DNA of 64,000 nt, taken from a virus. The translations under genes and the position numbers were made by a program. The stretch lies in the IMG/VR virus record IMGVR_UViG_3300037485_001282, positions 1-64,000 of that record; one strand, given 5' to 3'. Shown piece after piece: positions 35,501 through 42,621 of this stretch. The notes under the pieces are model-generated. The model was not told the origin of the DNA and ran no database searches. It worked only from the letters and a program-made list of their open reading frames with translations. Positions within the stretch are counted from its first letter, which is position 1; the number at the start of each line of letters is the position of its first letter.

Positions 35501-36163
35501 ATAGTTAGCGGTATCGTAACCTCTGTAATTAGAAATATCATTCTTATTTAAGATTCTAAGAGGCTTATAGATGGACAATGGAATAGAGAAACCATCAGAT
35601 AGATAACTAATTTGATTATCGTTAGTAAAATAAGAAGCGGGGGCAGTAAATGGTAGAGACTGACCTCTGTATGTAATATCTGAAAATTCTAGAGGTCTTA
35701 CCCCATATGATTTTATTATATAGTTTACTGGTTCGATATTAGTAAATTGAAAATTTTTATTAGTATTAACTGTTGGTTTGGCTGAAGGAAAAATTGAGTA
35801 GGCTGGGATTTCAATTTGCTGTCCGTTTTTAGACATAACATATTCTGAAGAAAGCGAAGCGATAACATCTACTTTACTAGAAGTAACTCCTCTTGCCTCG
35901 TATCTTAATAATTCAGCGAATTTTATAATATTTTTATACTTTTTAGCGGTAGGTTGAAAGATCTCATTAGCGGCTGAATTAATATAATATCCAAATAGTT
36001 GACCAACATATGCCGCAATATCTGTATATGTTCTGATATTAGAACCCATTACATCAATATCTTTAAAGGAGTTTGTTTCTTTAATATATGATATTAACTC
36101 TAATCTCAATGATTCAAAGTCATATGCAGTATAATTTATGGTTCGTATGTTTTTATTATCCAT
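32567..36163 (-). CDS. gp6: baseplate wedge protein gp6/J-like with three inserted lectin-like modules, 1198 aa
   Basis: N-terminal segment NYTAYDFESLRLELISYIKE, then FKDIDVMGSNIRTYTDIAAY is typical of gp6/baseplate J proteins, as is the C-terminal part (ETADELRQNSSNFFVTQNRL, VSIPDYVKYI). T4 gp6 is about 660 residues. The extra length includes three tandem copies of the W/NGF module at about 467-534, 541-604 and 621-689. gp6 dimers form the iris ring that clamps the tail hub in T4. The gene directly follows gp25 and is followed by the tail-I-like gene, the order used by P2-like contractile tails. The module insertion into a core wedge protein is unusual. Confidence 0.88.
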   Translation of the reverse strand: MDNKNIRTINYTAYDFESLRLELISYIKETNSFKDIDVMGSNIRTYTDIAAYVGQLFGYYINSAANEIFQPTAKKYKNIIKFAELLRYEARGVTSSKVDVIASLSSEYVMSKNGQQIEIPAYSIFPSAKPTVNTNKNFQFTNIEPVNYIIKSYGVRPLEFSDITYRGQSLPFTAPASYFTNDNQISYLSDGFSIPLSIYKPLRILNKNDISNYRGYDTANYPLVSPSNSSSTGQPFRITINTLNYGSNLLPNVEYYLLFNYNQSNSQTYLTVTDNISNIGEKENDVIVSFMLQPTDNTNSFYTIKLLDTYTFNRFYVGNTGIQNLESVSLEYDTMTNRPKSVEKIKLIINKDGSKPPLGVLVEGKIYTFSSGTIESSKIKPDFWDRGIPEYNVLLTINNPDLPNINYGAKLDITSNQPSSNQIIIGKIFTKFIDPITGTPTLLTTGGNRFGDFQVVSNLQTKSTVQKAGTVSFSSGTYKSKVIFNKPFSNATYQINLSSTSNIRKWYASQSINGFTIYIEPNSNFSGDINWIATETIEPNIKEMKVIFNSPLSEVIENNVPVSNYMVMLTPNDNIEVWYENLTANGFTIKSNRNFIGKVSWSAYNYLDSQIPLESLNSNKQSGRLVLSKTDIINGYDIKFKNLISDNNYSIQLVSNRNILLWYTNKSSSGFTINAEQSSDDNDIIVDWYVDFSEDYTYQKHGEILFSDQNTLNNQIPGFLFINIPETFKIDNLYEGSPAISHINANSVIDSSTNGFDLYLDPSRTYERDIKFIIGNNQISTNSIRVFVKNKEGNWDEWQRSGFTTNTSFYPGEKIFKLTMSSSEKLSIEFGDTVHWGTSILDSEVLIIGLNSVGSEGNITKNTLSTNVILSQYILGNDVTSIEFEQNLVNLIGLKSKLYFNGNNVETRIIDTENTKLKTSDITIVQNKNSFGGNDVETADELRQNSSNFFVTQNRLVSIPDYVKYISVAFTDYLVKSKVFSYEEAKLKSLIPQNDLANYWFNHIFVIGLNKDGSNYINKNLRDYLKSQLDNNIFKMSGTKVEIFAASWVPIDVAIRYKKNRNGSSQVIETQIRKNLEEYFSDLSQHNLGEKINHSKISSLINTENIDSFEVMLNKDPDNKLSASDYNVDFRTSDSDVNVARRNKLMELVAKDPSLVKIYQPLFDTLNIDGTREWNYSLDIQLSEFEFPKLGDVIIERE

Positions 36164-36174
36164 TTAAATCACCT

Positions 36175-36558
36175 TTAATTTTTTTGTATGGTTATGTCAA
36201 CTTGATCGTTTAGTTTCTTGTCGTTCACAAAATATTTTATCGATATTTCATAACCAGGAACAGAATCATTTATGATTTTTATTTGTATCTTATTAATAGT
36301 AATTCTTGTTTCAAATAATTCTAATTGTTTTTGAATTTCTGTTGCTATTGCTGACGCTACTTCTTCGTTTATAGGCTCAAAAAGAAATCGTTCAATGCCT
36401 ACGCCAAATATTGGCATCATTACTCTAGAACCTCTTGGGGTTTTTATTATAGTGTAAATTGACTGCTTAACCGAATCCAAGTCCGTTACTGTTGTTAAAT
36501 CACCAGCGGAATTAAGTTTAGGGTTAAATGCCAAATCAGAATAAATCGGAACCGCCAT
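36175..36558 (-). CDS. gp25: baseplate wedge protein gp25, 127 aa
   Basis: Full-length gp25/W-type protein of the lysozyme-like baseplate family: DLAFNP, DLDSVKQSIYTIIKTPRGSR, FGVGIERFLFEP (the E-x-R-like core motif), and a C-terminal strand pair (GYEISIKYFVND). It joins gp6 to the sheath/hub in the contractile tail. The ATG at 36558 lies at the edge of a 12-base-pair hairpin that also holds the late promoter (see 36557-36584), so translation may depend on where transcription starts. It is followed by gp6 after 11 bases. Confidence 0.92.
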   Translation of the reverse strand: MAVPIYSDLAFNPKLNSAGDLTTVTDLDSVKQSIYTIIKTPRGSRVMMPIFGVGIERFLFEPINEEVASAIATEIQKQLELFETRITINKIQIKIINDSVPGYEISIKYFVNDKKLNDQVDITIQKN

Positions 36559-36583
36559 AAATAAAGCCTCTGGCTTTATTTAT
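36557..36583 (-). promoter_or_regulatory. hairpin over the gp25 ribosome site
   Basis: A perfect 12-base inverted repeat, arms 36557-36568 and 36572-36583 with a three-base loop (AGA in RNA). In RNA the loop and 3' arm contain the only ribosome-site candidate, AGAGG, and the first two bases of the start codon. A transcript reading through from upstream would fold and hide the start. There is no following T tract, so it is not a terminator. Confidence 0.7.
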
Positions 36584-36584
36584 A
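36577..36584 (-). promoter_or_regulatory. T4-type late promoter for gp25 and the baseplate operon
   Basis: Exact TATAAATA on the minus strand, 18 bases before the gp25 ATG and overlapping the 5' arm of the hairpin. Transcription starting a few bases downstream would omit most of that arm, so the late RNA could not form the hairpin. Confidence 0.7.
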
Positions 36585-36592
36585 AGATTCGC

Positions 36593-38326
36593 TCATTCTA
36601 TTTCTGATTTATTAGTAACTACTGCCACTGAATTTATAGTTGCTGAAAATGATTTATTAACGTATGAGTCTGCTTTAGTTGGTTCGCTAACTTGGTCCGC
36701 TGGTAGAATAACTACTGGAACGGGAACTCCAGGCGTGCCAATCCCAAGAGTAACTTTTCCAAGTATATTTGAAACTGGGCCTCCAATATTGACCACAGAT
36801 CCATTAAATGCAGCGTTCCCACCAGATTTAAGGGTCATATTACTTGAAGCCATCATTGAAATAGCTTTGGAATTAATAAGAACATCACTATCAATATTTG
36901 ACTTATCGGCTTTTATGGAGACTACATTAGATGATAATATCCAGTTAGGTACGGTGAAACTAACGGATTTATTGGATTTAAAAGAGGTAAAACTACTCGA
37001 AAAAGACGTATCAGTAGCAGACTTTGATGATATTGATCCATCGGATAGGAGACTAACCTTGCCTTTTGAATGTAAAATAGACTCAGATAGTGATGTGAGG
37101 TTTATTTTTTTCGCTTCGGATAAAATAGTTCCTTCAGCTTTAGATGAGATATTTGTTGAATATAAGTCTATAGCTACTTTTGATTTCATGATTATGTCTT
37201 GATCAGCCGAAAATTGAATAGTCTTTCCCGAGAAATTCAAATTAGATTTCGGCGCGGACATATTAATGTCGCCGTTCTCCGCGAGTACATTGATATTCCC
37301 GTTTCTACTAACAACACCAACATTATCCATAACATTTATATTGGCTGTTTTTTCACATTGTATAAAGCAATTATTCTTAACATATACCGACATATCACCC
37401 AAAATATATACCTTTTTATTACCAGCAACTATATTTGTCTCATCGTTCTTTTTTCCGCTAGAATGATTGGGGGTAATTGGATCGCTGATAATTGGATTTG
37501 TTGTTCCAACGATGGTAGTTCTTTGACCAAACTCATCAGTATATTCCAAATAACCTTTATGCATAACATAAAGTTTCTCGGTTTCATTTTCGTGAACAGA
37601 AATACAGGTTGTTCCACCAGGAGAAGTCCAACTCGATACTTTACTATTCAGATTTAAATAATTTTCAGTAAAAAAAGAATCACCTATATCTATATTAGGT
37701 GTTTCTATGGGTGTTCCTATCTTTATTTTATCAGATATAACACCAGTTCCAACGTGAGTAACTTTGTCTATCTCTATAAACTTTAAAAGATTAGTTGCGG
37801 TTGCTGCTTTGTCATATACTTCGTTACTTATTTTTTCTTTTTGAGTCTTCCAATCTCTAGCATCAACCGCCATTGCTATATATTTTGGGTATAGGTGGCA
37901 CCCATCATCAAAGAAAATCCAAACTATAGACCCTTTTGCTGGAACATCAAATTTTCCACCAGTTCCACAATTAAGTAACTTATCGTCCTGCCACTCTTGG
38001 ATAGTTATTAACTTAGTTGTTTGCTTGTCTGGCATCGGTGTGGAAGGAAACTCTTCGAAAACCGATGGAGCATATCTCCCGACTGGCTTAACTGTTGATT
38101 TAATATCCTTAGTGTTAAAACCACCGCTATATGAAATTGAGATTGCTGGTTCAGCCCAAGGTAAATGGGTGATCGGAGTTTCTAAAGGATCCATTGAATG
38201 GATCCCAAGAATACGAATTCTAATTCGGCCTGCGTCTAAAGGATCTTCAGAGTCCTCGACTAATGCCTTTTTAAATCCGTTTATTTTATAATCTTCAATC
38301 GCATAATCGCTATAATCAACATCCAT
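36593..38326 (-). CDS. central spike protein (gp5/gpV-like) without lysozyme domain, 577 aa
   Basis: The N-terminal about 190 residues read as the OB-fold domain of gp5/gpV spikes (GRIRIRILGIHSMDP, LPWAEPAI, FDVPAKGSIVWIFFDDGC, YPKYIAMAV). After a linker (about 260-300) comes a long run of short alternating strands (NINVMDNVGVVSRNGNINVL, AENGDINMSAPKSNLNFSG) typical of the triple-stranded beta-helix needle. T4 gp5 has a lysozyme domain between these parts; none is seen here, as in P2 gpV. The C-terminus is extended. The start follows GGAACT. A late promoter lies at 38351. Confidence 0.85.
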   Translation of the reverse strand: MDVDYSDYAIEDYKINGFKKALVEDSEDPLDAGRIRIRILGIHSMDPLETPITHLPWAEPAISISYSGGFNTKDIKSTVKPVGRYAPSVFEEFPSTPMPDKQTTKLITIQEWQDDKLLNCGTGGKFDVPAKGSIVWIFFDDGCHLYPKYIAMAVDARDWKTQKEKISNEVYDKAATATNLLKFIEIDKVTHVGTGVISDKIKIGTPIETPNIDIGDSFFTENYLNLNSKVSSWTSPGGTTCISVHENETEKLYVMHKGYLEYTDEFGQRTTIVGTTNPIISDPITPNHSSGKKNDETNIVAGNKKVYILGDMSVYVKNNCFIQCEKTANINVMDNVGVVSRNGNINVLAENGDINMSAPKSNLNFSGKTIQFSADQDIIMKSKVAIDLYSTNISSKAEGTILSEAKKINLTSLSESILHSKGKVSLLSDGSISSKSATDTSFSSSFTSFKSNKSVSFTVPNWILSSNVVSIKADKSNIDSDVLINSKAISMMASSNMTLKSGGNAAFNGSVVNIGGPVSNILGKVTLGIGTPGVPVPVVILPADQVSEPTKADSYVNKSFSATINSVAVVTNKSEIE

Positions 38327-38350
38327 AGTTCCAACTCAATTTATTAAACC

Positions 38351-38358
38351 TATTTATA
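38351..38358 (-). promoter_or_regulatory. T4-type late promoter for the spike gene
   Basis: Exact TATAAATA on the minus strand, directly after the TGA of the 141-residue gene and 24 bases before the spike ATG, followed by a GGAACT ribosome site. Confidence 0.6.
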
Positions 38359-38784
38359 TCAAAAAAAGAAAAGATCCCATACCAGTTTTTCTTTGCCGCT
38401 ATCGTCGGTAATCTTCTTTTCTAAAATTGTAATTCCTCTATATATCCATCGGTTTTGTTGTGCGTGTTGCAACAATGAAGTATAATTTTCATGGGTTGCT
38501 TCTATTTGAACTATTTCACCCACCATAGGTACTGGTTGTAAACTAGGACCGAATTGATTTTTAGCAACGCTTGGGTTATTTGGTACTTCGGGTGGAATAA
38601 ACGCTTTCAATTTATCAGTATTAGTCGAAATAAATTGTAAAATCTGTTCCCTCGATTTTATATTTGAGTTATCTGCCATATAACTGTATATTGGTTCTGT
38701 AATATCATCGTTAATAGATATTAACAAATTTCTAAAGTTTTTATCTCCGACTAATCTAGATAAAAAATATTCTGGATTTACCAT
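38359..38784 (-). CDS. hypothetical baseplate-region protein, 141 aa
   Basis: First gene of the baseplate block, after a terminator and with ribosome site AAAGGAATTAACC. The N-terminal half is helical (YFLSRLVGDKNFRNLLISIN). The second half has VPMVGEIVQIEATHENYTSL and ends in aromatic residues (VWDLFFF). Not recognised. Its position just before the spike gene suggests a hub or wedge accessory protein. Confidence 0.72.
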   Translation of the reverse strand: MVNPEYFLSRLVGDKNFRNLLISINDDITEPIYSYMADNSNIKSREQILQFISTNTDKLKAFIPPEVPNNPSVAKNQFGPSLQPVPMVGEIVQIEATHENYTSLLQHAQQNRWIYRGITILEKKITDDSGKEKLVWDLFFF

Positions 38785-38801
38785 GGTTAATTCCTTTAAT
38801 T

Positions 38802-38828
38802 AAAAAAGCCCTCGTTTGAGCGAGGGCT
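38802..38828 (-). terminator. rho-independent terminator
   Basis: Eight-base arms AGCCCTCG and CGAGGGCT (38807-38814, 38821-38828) with a six-base loop, followed on the minus strand by a T tract. It ends the transcript of the small basic gene before the baseplate block. Confidence 0.92.
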
Positions 38829-38853
38829 ATTGTACCACAATTTGTTGTTTATT

Positions 38854-39054
38854 TCACGCAACAAGGATCTTAGCGCCATAATGGCGACTAACATAGTTAG
38901 CAACACTCTTAGTAAGGTGTGTGGCTCGACTACGATCCTTAACCCAAATGTACTTGGATTGGGTTGCGGTTACCCGATTCTTGCGAAGAGTGAGGTATTG
39001 GCCTCCTGTGGTGCGGGTGTAAGCAATGAATGCTTGTGATTTTGATTTGGACAT
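38854..39054 (-). CDS. small basic protein, 66 aa
   Basis: I place the start at ATG 39054, which has AAAGGAGACATAAC upstream; an in-frame ATG at 39108 would run through the promoter. The protein is strongly basic (about 14 Lys/Arg plus His) with TTGGQYLTLRKNRVTATQS and HYGAKILV. It is flanked by its own promoter and terminator, so it is a separately controlled, probably abundant product. A nucleic-acid-binding role is plausible from charge; no family recognised. Confidence 0.78.
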   Translation of the reverse strand: MSKSKSQAFIAYTRTTGGQYLTLRKNRVTATQSKYIWVKDRSRATHLTKSVANYVSRHYGAKILVA

Positions 39055-39081
39055 GTTATGTCTCCTTTCATCATGGCCATG

Positions 39082-39090
39082 ATTATACCA
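39082..39090 (-). promoter_or_regulatory. extended -10 promoter
   Basis: TGGTATAAT on the minus strand, about 28 bases before the start of the 66-residue basic protein. The -35 region is not obvious. The same TGGTATAAT occurs at 2169-2177. Confidence 0.6.
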
Positions 39091-39104
39091 TACTATTTTT
39101 AATT

Positions 39105-41048
39105 TCAACTAATTAATTTTAGAAACTCATCTTCGCTTATTATTTTACTGCCAAGTTTCTGCGCTTTCTGGTTCTTAGATGATCCAGAATGCGGATCGTT
39201 AGTAACTAAGTAAGTTAACCCCTTGGTTACTGATGACTTACAATCCCCACCATACTTTAAGACATTATCCTGTGCTTGCTTTCTATTCATGGAATTTAGT
39301 TCCCCAGTAAAGCAAAAAGACATTCCTTGGAGTTTATTAGAGAACAGTGTTGGCTTCTCATAGTTTCTTATAGTTACTAAAGCAGCCAGTTCCAAAATAT
39401 ATTCTTTTTTGTTTCTAATAGATTCTTTAAGTTCCTTTATAGAGGTTTCAGCAAAGCCAGGAACGTGACCTAAGCCTCTATCGGAAGGAACCTCTATAAA
39501 ATCTATTACATGCTTTAGAGAGATACTATCTGTTTCTATTTGCATGTATTCTAGTAACTTAGTCCACATTCTGCAACCAAATCCATCTAAGTTAAGACCA
39601 CCAAGGAACTTATTTAAGTCAATATTTAAAGTTGATTTAATTTGTTCTTGGAGAGTTTCTAATTTAGAGTCACCCATACCTTCAATAGAAAGGATCTTTT
39701 TAGTTACTTCTTTACTCGGCTCTGCTAATTTAATAAACTCTGGAAGACTAGTTGCTATTTTATTTTCGAAAAGTAAATCAATAGTTTTTTCAGCTACACC
39801 TTTAGTCTCATTAACTTCAAGCCACTTAATAATATTCTTTTTATTTTTCTCTGGGCACTCAGGATTATTACATACCAGCCAAGCCATTTCATCATCGTTA
39901 ATATTAGTTGCGTAGGAGACGTTTCCACCACAAATAGGGCAAGAGGACGAAGCAACTACTTTAGCGCCACCATGAGCCTCTAAGACCCTTTCTACTTGGG
40001 GAATTACATCGTTTCTTCTGGTGATTTCAACAGTATCTCCAATACATAAGTTCAATGAGTCAATATAAGAAACGTTATGGAGACTTGCTTTACTGATAGT
40101 TACCCCAGCGACTTCGGTAGGTGATAGAATAGCGACTGGATTGATTCGCTCACCAGATACTTGCCAAATAACATCAAGTAGCTTTGCTTTTCCTCTTTGA
40201 TTGGGGAACTTCCAAGCTACTTGAAATGCTGGATATGCCCAAGTGTCTTTCTTTTTAGTGAGCGGCTTAATAACTAAACCATCAATGTCATAATCGAGTT
40301 TCTCTCGTTTATCATTATGGTAACTCTCGTAAATAGAATAAACTTCAGAGGAACTTCTAGTAACTTGATAAGGAACTACATCGAATCCTAGTTCCTTTAA
40401 TTTTAATAAGTCATTTAATTCACTCTGGTCGGAACTATTAAGGATCGAATAGACAATCACATTTAAAAAGTGACATTTAGATCCTGAAAGTTCCTTGGCT
40501 GATCCAGTAGCCATGTTTCTACAGTTTCTGCCTTTAAGTTCTTCTGGAAGACTATTAAAGACTGATTTTTTAAGAACTATTTCGCCTCTAATTACTAATA
40601 GAGAATCATGTTTAATAAACTGAGGAACTCCTTTCATCTTCTGAACGTTCCTAGTAATGTTTTCACCAACTTCACCAGTTCCTCTAGTTACTGCGGATAC
40701 TAAAGTTCCTTTAAGGTACGTTAAGGCGATAGACATACCATCTAGTTTCTCTTCAACTACTTTATGCTCCTTATTATCCCATCTTTCGTATTCGGGATAG
40801 GTATTGACTTTATTTAAAGAACCTAGAGGAAAATCATGCTTCTGTTTTTCCCAATTAGAATCTTCAAGGGTCTCAGAAAGCGCCTCTGAAGCTACTTTTT
40901 TAAGATAGTCGTTATCTGGATCTAATTTTCTTAGAAGATCCTTTAGACGATCATATTCAGAGTCACTAATTTTTGAGCTTCCGTCACCATAATAGGCTGC
41001 GTCAGCTACACTTAGCTTCTCCAGTAAATTTTGAATAATTTGCGACAT
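39105..41048 (-). CDS. ligA: NAD-dependent DNA ligase, 647 aa
   Basis: All LigA parts are present: N-terminal Ia helices, PLGSLNKV, the adenylation motif EEKLDGMS with Lys101, VTRGTGEVGENITRNV, GEIVLKK, FPNQRGKAKLLDVIWQ, OB-fold KASLHNVSYIDS and GDTVEITRRNDVIPQV, a four-Cys zinc finger (CPIC then CNNPEC), helix-hairpin-helix repeats and a C-terminal BRCT domain (GMSFCFTGELN to the end). It seals nicks using NAD+. T4-type phages usually use an ATP-dependent ligase, so this is an alternative acquisition. The start follows AAGGGAAAC and a TTGACT/TATAAT promoter. The gene is rich in the ten-base words. Confidence 0.95.
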   Translation of the reverse strand: MSQIIQNLLEKLSVADAAYYGDGSSKISDSEYDRLKDLLRKLDPDNDYLKKVASEALSETLEDSNWEKQKHDFPLGSLNKVNTYPEYERWDNKEHKVVEEKLDGMSIALTYLKGTLVSAVTRGTGEVGENITRNVQKMKGVPQFIKHDSLLVIRGEIVLKKSVFNSLPEELKGRNCRNMATGSAKELSGSKCHFLNVIVYSILNSSDQSELNDLLKLKELGFDVVPYQVTRSSSEVYSIYESYHNDKREKLDYDIDGLVIKPLTKKKDTWAYPAFQVAWKFPNQRGKAKLLDVIWQVSGERINPVAILSPTEVAGVTISKASLHNVSYIDSLNLCIGDTVEITRRNDVIPQVERVLEAHGGAKVVASSSCPICGGNVSYATNINDDEMAWLVCNNPECPEKNKKNIIKWLEVNETKGVAEKTIDLLFENKIATSLPEFIKLAEPSKEVTKKILSIEGMGDSKLETLQEQIKSTLNIDLNKFLGGLNLDGFGCRMWTKLLEYMQIETDSISLKHVIDFIEVPSDRGLGHVPGFAETSIKELKESIRNKKEYILELAALVTIRNYEKPTLFSNKLQGMSFCFTGELNSMNRKQAQDNVLKYGGDCKSSVTKGLTYLVTNDPHSGSSKNQKAQKLGSKIISEDEFLKLIS

Positions 41049-41073
41049 AAGTTTCCCTTCGTTGCTGATAGGA

Positions 41074-41100
41074 ATTATATCGTAATATTTTTAAAGTCAA
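41074..41100 (-). promoter_or_regulatory. sigma70-type promoter for ligA
   Basis: TTGACT (41095-41100) and a perfect TATAAT (41074-41079) on the minus strand with a 15-base spacer, directly upstream of ligA and following the stop of the 81-residue gene at 41102. The spacer is a little short. Confidence 0.72.
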
Positions 41101-41101
41101 T

Positions 41102-41347
41102 TTATTTGATTATGTAGATATTAATTTTCTTGCTAATTAAATCTAATAAATCTTCATTAAACTCATTTGCCTTGAAAATAACGGTATCGTCTTCGAAATC
41201 TACTTCAATACCAAAATCAGATGATGCTTCGATGAAATCCAGAAACATAATATCTGAAACTTTCTTAACTATACTTTGGGAGTCTCTATTAACGGAACAT
41301 ACTCCAATGGTAACATCTCCGTCAGTAGTGGTAAAATATTCAATCAT
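41102..41347 (-). CDS. small hypothetical protein, 81 aa
   Basis: Small alpha/beta protein (EYFTTTDGDVTIGVCSVNRD) with an acidic middle and a hydrophobic C-terminus (KINIYIIK). Not recognised. Starts after GAGGGGGCCAA and overlaps the upstream gene by four bases. Confidence 0.75.
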   Translation of the reverse strand: MIEYFTTTDGDVTIGVCSVNRDSQSIVKKVSDIMFLDFIEASSDFGIEVDFEDDTVIFKANEFNEDLLDLISKKINIYIIK

Positions 41348-41589
41348 TTGGCCCCCTCATAATAAAGTATATCTTGCATAATGTTTTTAACGTCTGTAGT
41401 TATAATTGTTTTCATTGATTCACCATAGCCATATTCAATAATGAAATATTTATACTTTCTACTGAACCATCCGTTAAATGGGACAGTTGTGTTATCCAAG
41501 AACTCTAAAACTGGATGGAGATTCTTTATAAATCCCTTTTTAAGTTTTATGAAAATCTCTTCGTCTAAATTAGCTACTTCGACGTACAT
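41344..41589 (-). CDS. small hypothetical protein, 81 aa
   Basis: Small mixed protein (FLDNTTVPFNGWFSRKYKYF; IIEYGYGESMKTIITTDV). Not recognised. Ribosome site AAAGGAAACATAAA. It overlaps the following gene by four bases; the two may be translated as a pair. Confidence 0.75.
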   Translation of the reverse strand: MYVEVANLDEEIFIKLKKGFIKNLHPVLEFLDNTTVPFNGWFSRKYKYFIIEYGYGESMKTIITTDVKNIMQDILYYEGAK

Positions 41590-41590
41590 T

Positions 41591-41854
41591 TTATGTTTCC
41601 TTTAATGAATTTATTATAGCATCTATTTTATTTTGTTCTTCTAAAATTCGAACATCATCATCAAGAACGAACCAACCTCTCCAAAAACCATCTGGGGAAA
41701 CACAGAAAATACCTTGCTTCCCATTTGGTGAAATCGAAAGAGCGTTACCCATATTATCATATTCGACTAAAGATAAATTATTTTGATAATAAGAAATTAT
41801 TTTTTTTGCTCTGTCATTGAGACCTATTAAGCTAATCCTATGAAAATTATTCAT
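41591..41854 (-). CDS. small hypothetical protein, 87 aa
   Basis: Small protein with two short beta segments (NALSISPNGKQGIFCVSPDG) and a C-terminal helix. Not recognised. Its ATG overlaps the stop of the glycosyltransferase gene upstream (TGATG), so it is translationally coupled to the glycosylation genes although its role is unknown. Confidence 0.72.
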   Translation of the reverse strand: MNNFHRISLIGLNDRAKKIISYYQNNLSLVEYDNMGNALSISPNGKQGIFCVSPDGFWRGWFVLDDDVRILEEQNKIDAIINSLKET

Positions 41855-42621
41855 CAGAAGATGTAACCTGGATTTTTAATTAAAATTTCTTTTCTCGCTT
41901 CGTTTCTTTCATGATTTAGATGATATAAAGGTTTAATCAACCCAGCGTATGTTGGATCAACCCCCATTTGTTTTCGAAATCCAATTTCCGATTTTGTTAC
42001 AAAATGGTCAATTGAATTTACTGGAGTGTCTCTATAACCACCATATTCATAAAAGTTATTTTCTTTTAGCTTTTCTACATTGAAAATCTGAAATCCGCCA
42101 GTTCCTCTAGCTCCAGAAATAATTTTAGTATTAATACTTAATATTTTTTCGTGCCAGTTTTTTATTGGGGAATCTTCGTATATTTCATTATTAACTAACA
42201 TATTTCCATCACTAATTTCCATAGTTCGTCTAATAGCAGCGATGCATTTATTATTTCCTTTTTCTTTCCACTCACATAACAATGGAGTTAAGCTTGAAAA
42301 AAAATCAGGATGAAAAACCTCATCTGAGTCAACAAATAATATAAAATCACAAGAAGCGTTTTTAATATCGTTTGTTCTTGTAAATCCTCTCCTAAAAAAA
42401 GAATCGGAACACCATTCTCTATCATTTATCTTAATTTTATCTTTAAATGTAGATAAGAGTTTTTTTGTTAAATCTATTCCTGGGTCGCTTTTATGATAAT
42501 TCAACGTATAAACAATTGAAGGTAAATTGGTTTTAGTTTGGTCCGCTAAACTGCTTAGTTGCCACCAAGCTCTTCTCTGGTATCTATATTGAAAATTAGC
42601 GATTTCTATAGAAATAGTCAT
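41854..42621 (-). CDS. glycosyltransferase, GT-A type, 255 aa
   Basis: N-terminal IEIANFQYRYQRRAWWQLSS followed by the Asp-rich metal/nucleotide site CDFILFVDSDEVFHPDFF. This is the GT2-like arrangement in which an inverting transferase moves a sugar from a nucleotide donor. The C-terminal part (RGTGGFQIFNVEKL; SIDHFVTKSEIGFRKQMG) would form the acceptor side. No membrane segment. It overlaps the next transferase gene by four bases, so these act together, probably on a glycan. Donor and acceptor unknown. Confidence 0.82.
   Translation of the reverse strand: MTISIEIANFQYRYQRRAWWQLSSLADQTKTNLPSIVYTLNYHKSDPGIDLTKKLLSTFKDKIKINDREWCSDSFFRRGFTRTNDIKNASCDFILFVDSDEVFHPDFFSSLTPLLCEWKEKGNNKCIAAIRRTMEISDGNMLVNNEIYEDSPIKNWHEKILSINTKIISGARGTGGFQIFNVEKLKENNFYEYGGYRDTPVNSIDHFVTKSEIGFRKQMGVDPTYAGLIKPLYHLNHERNEARKEILIKNPGYIF

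Noticed and set aside
36735-37657. Long plus-strand reading frames opposite the spike gene
   Set aside because: They lie antisense to the beta-helix needle, whose repetitive short strands leave the other strand open. They have no ribosome sites and implausible composition.
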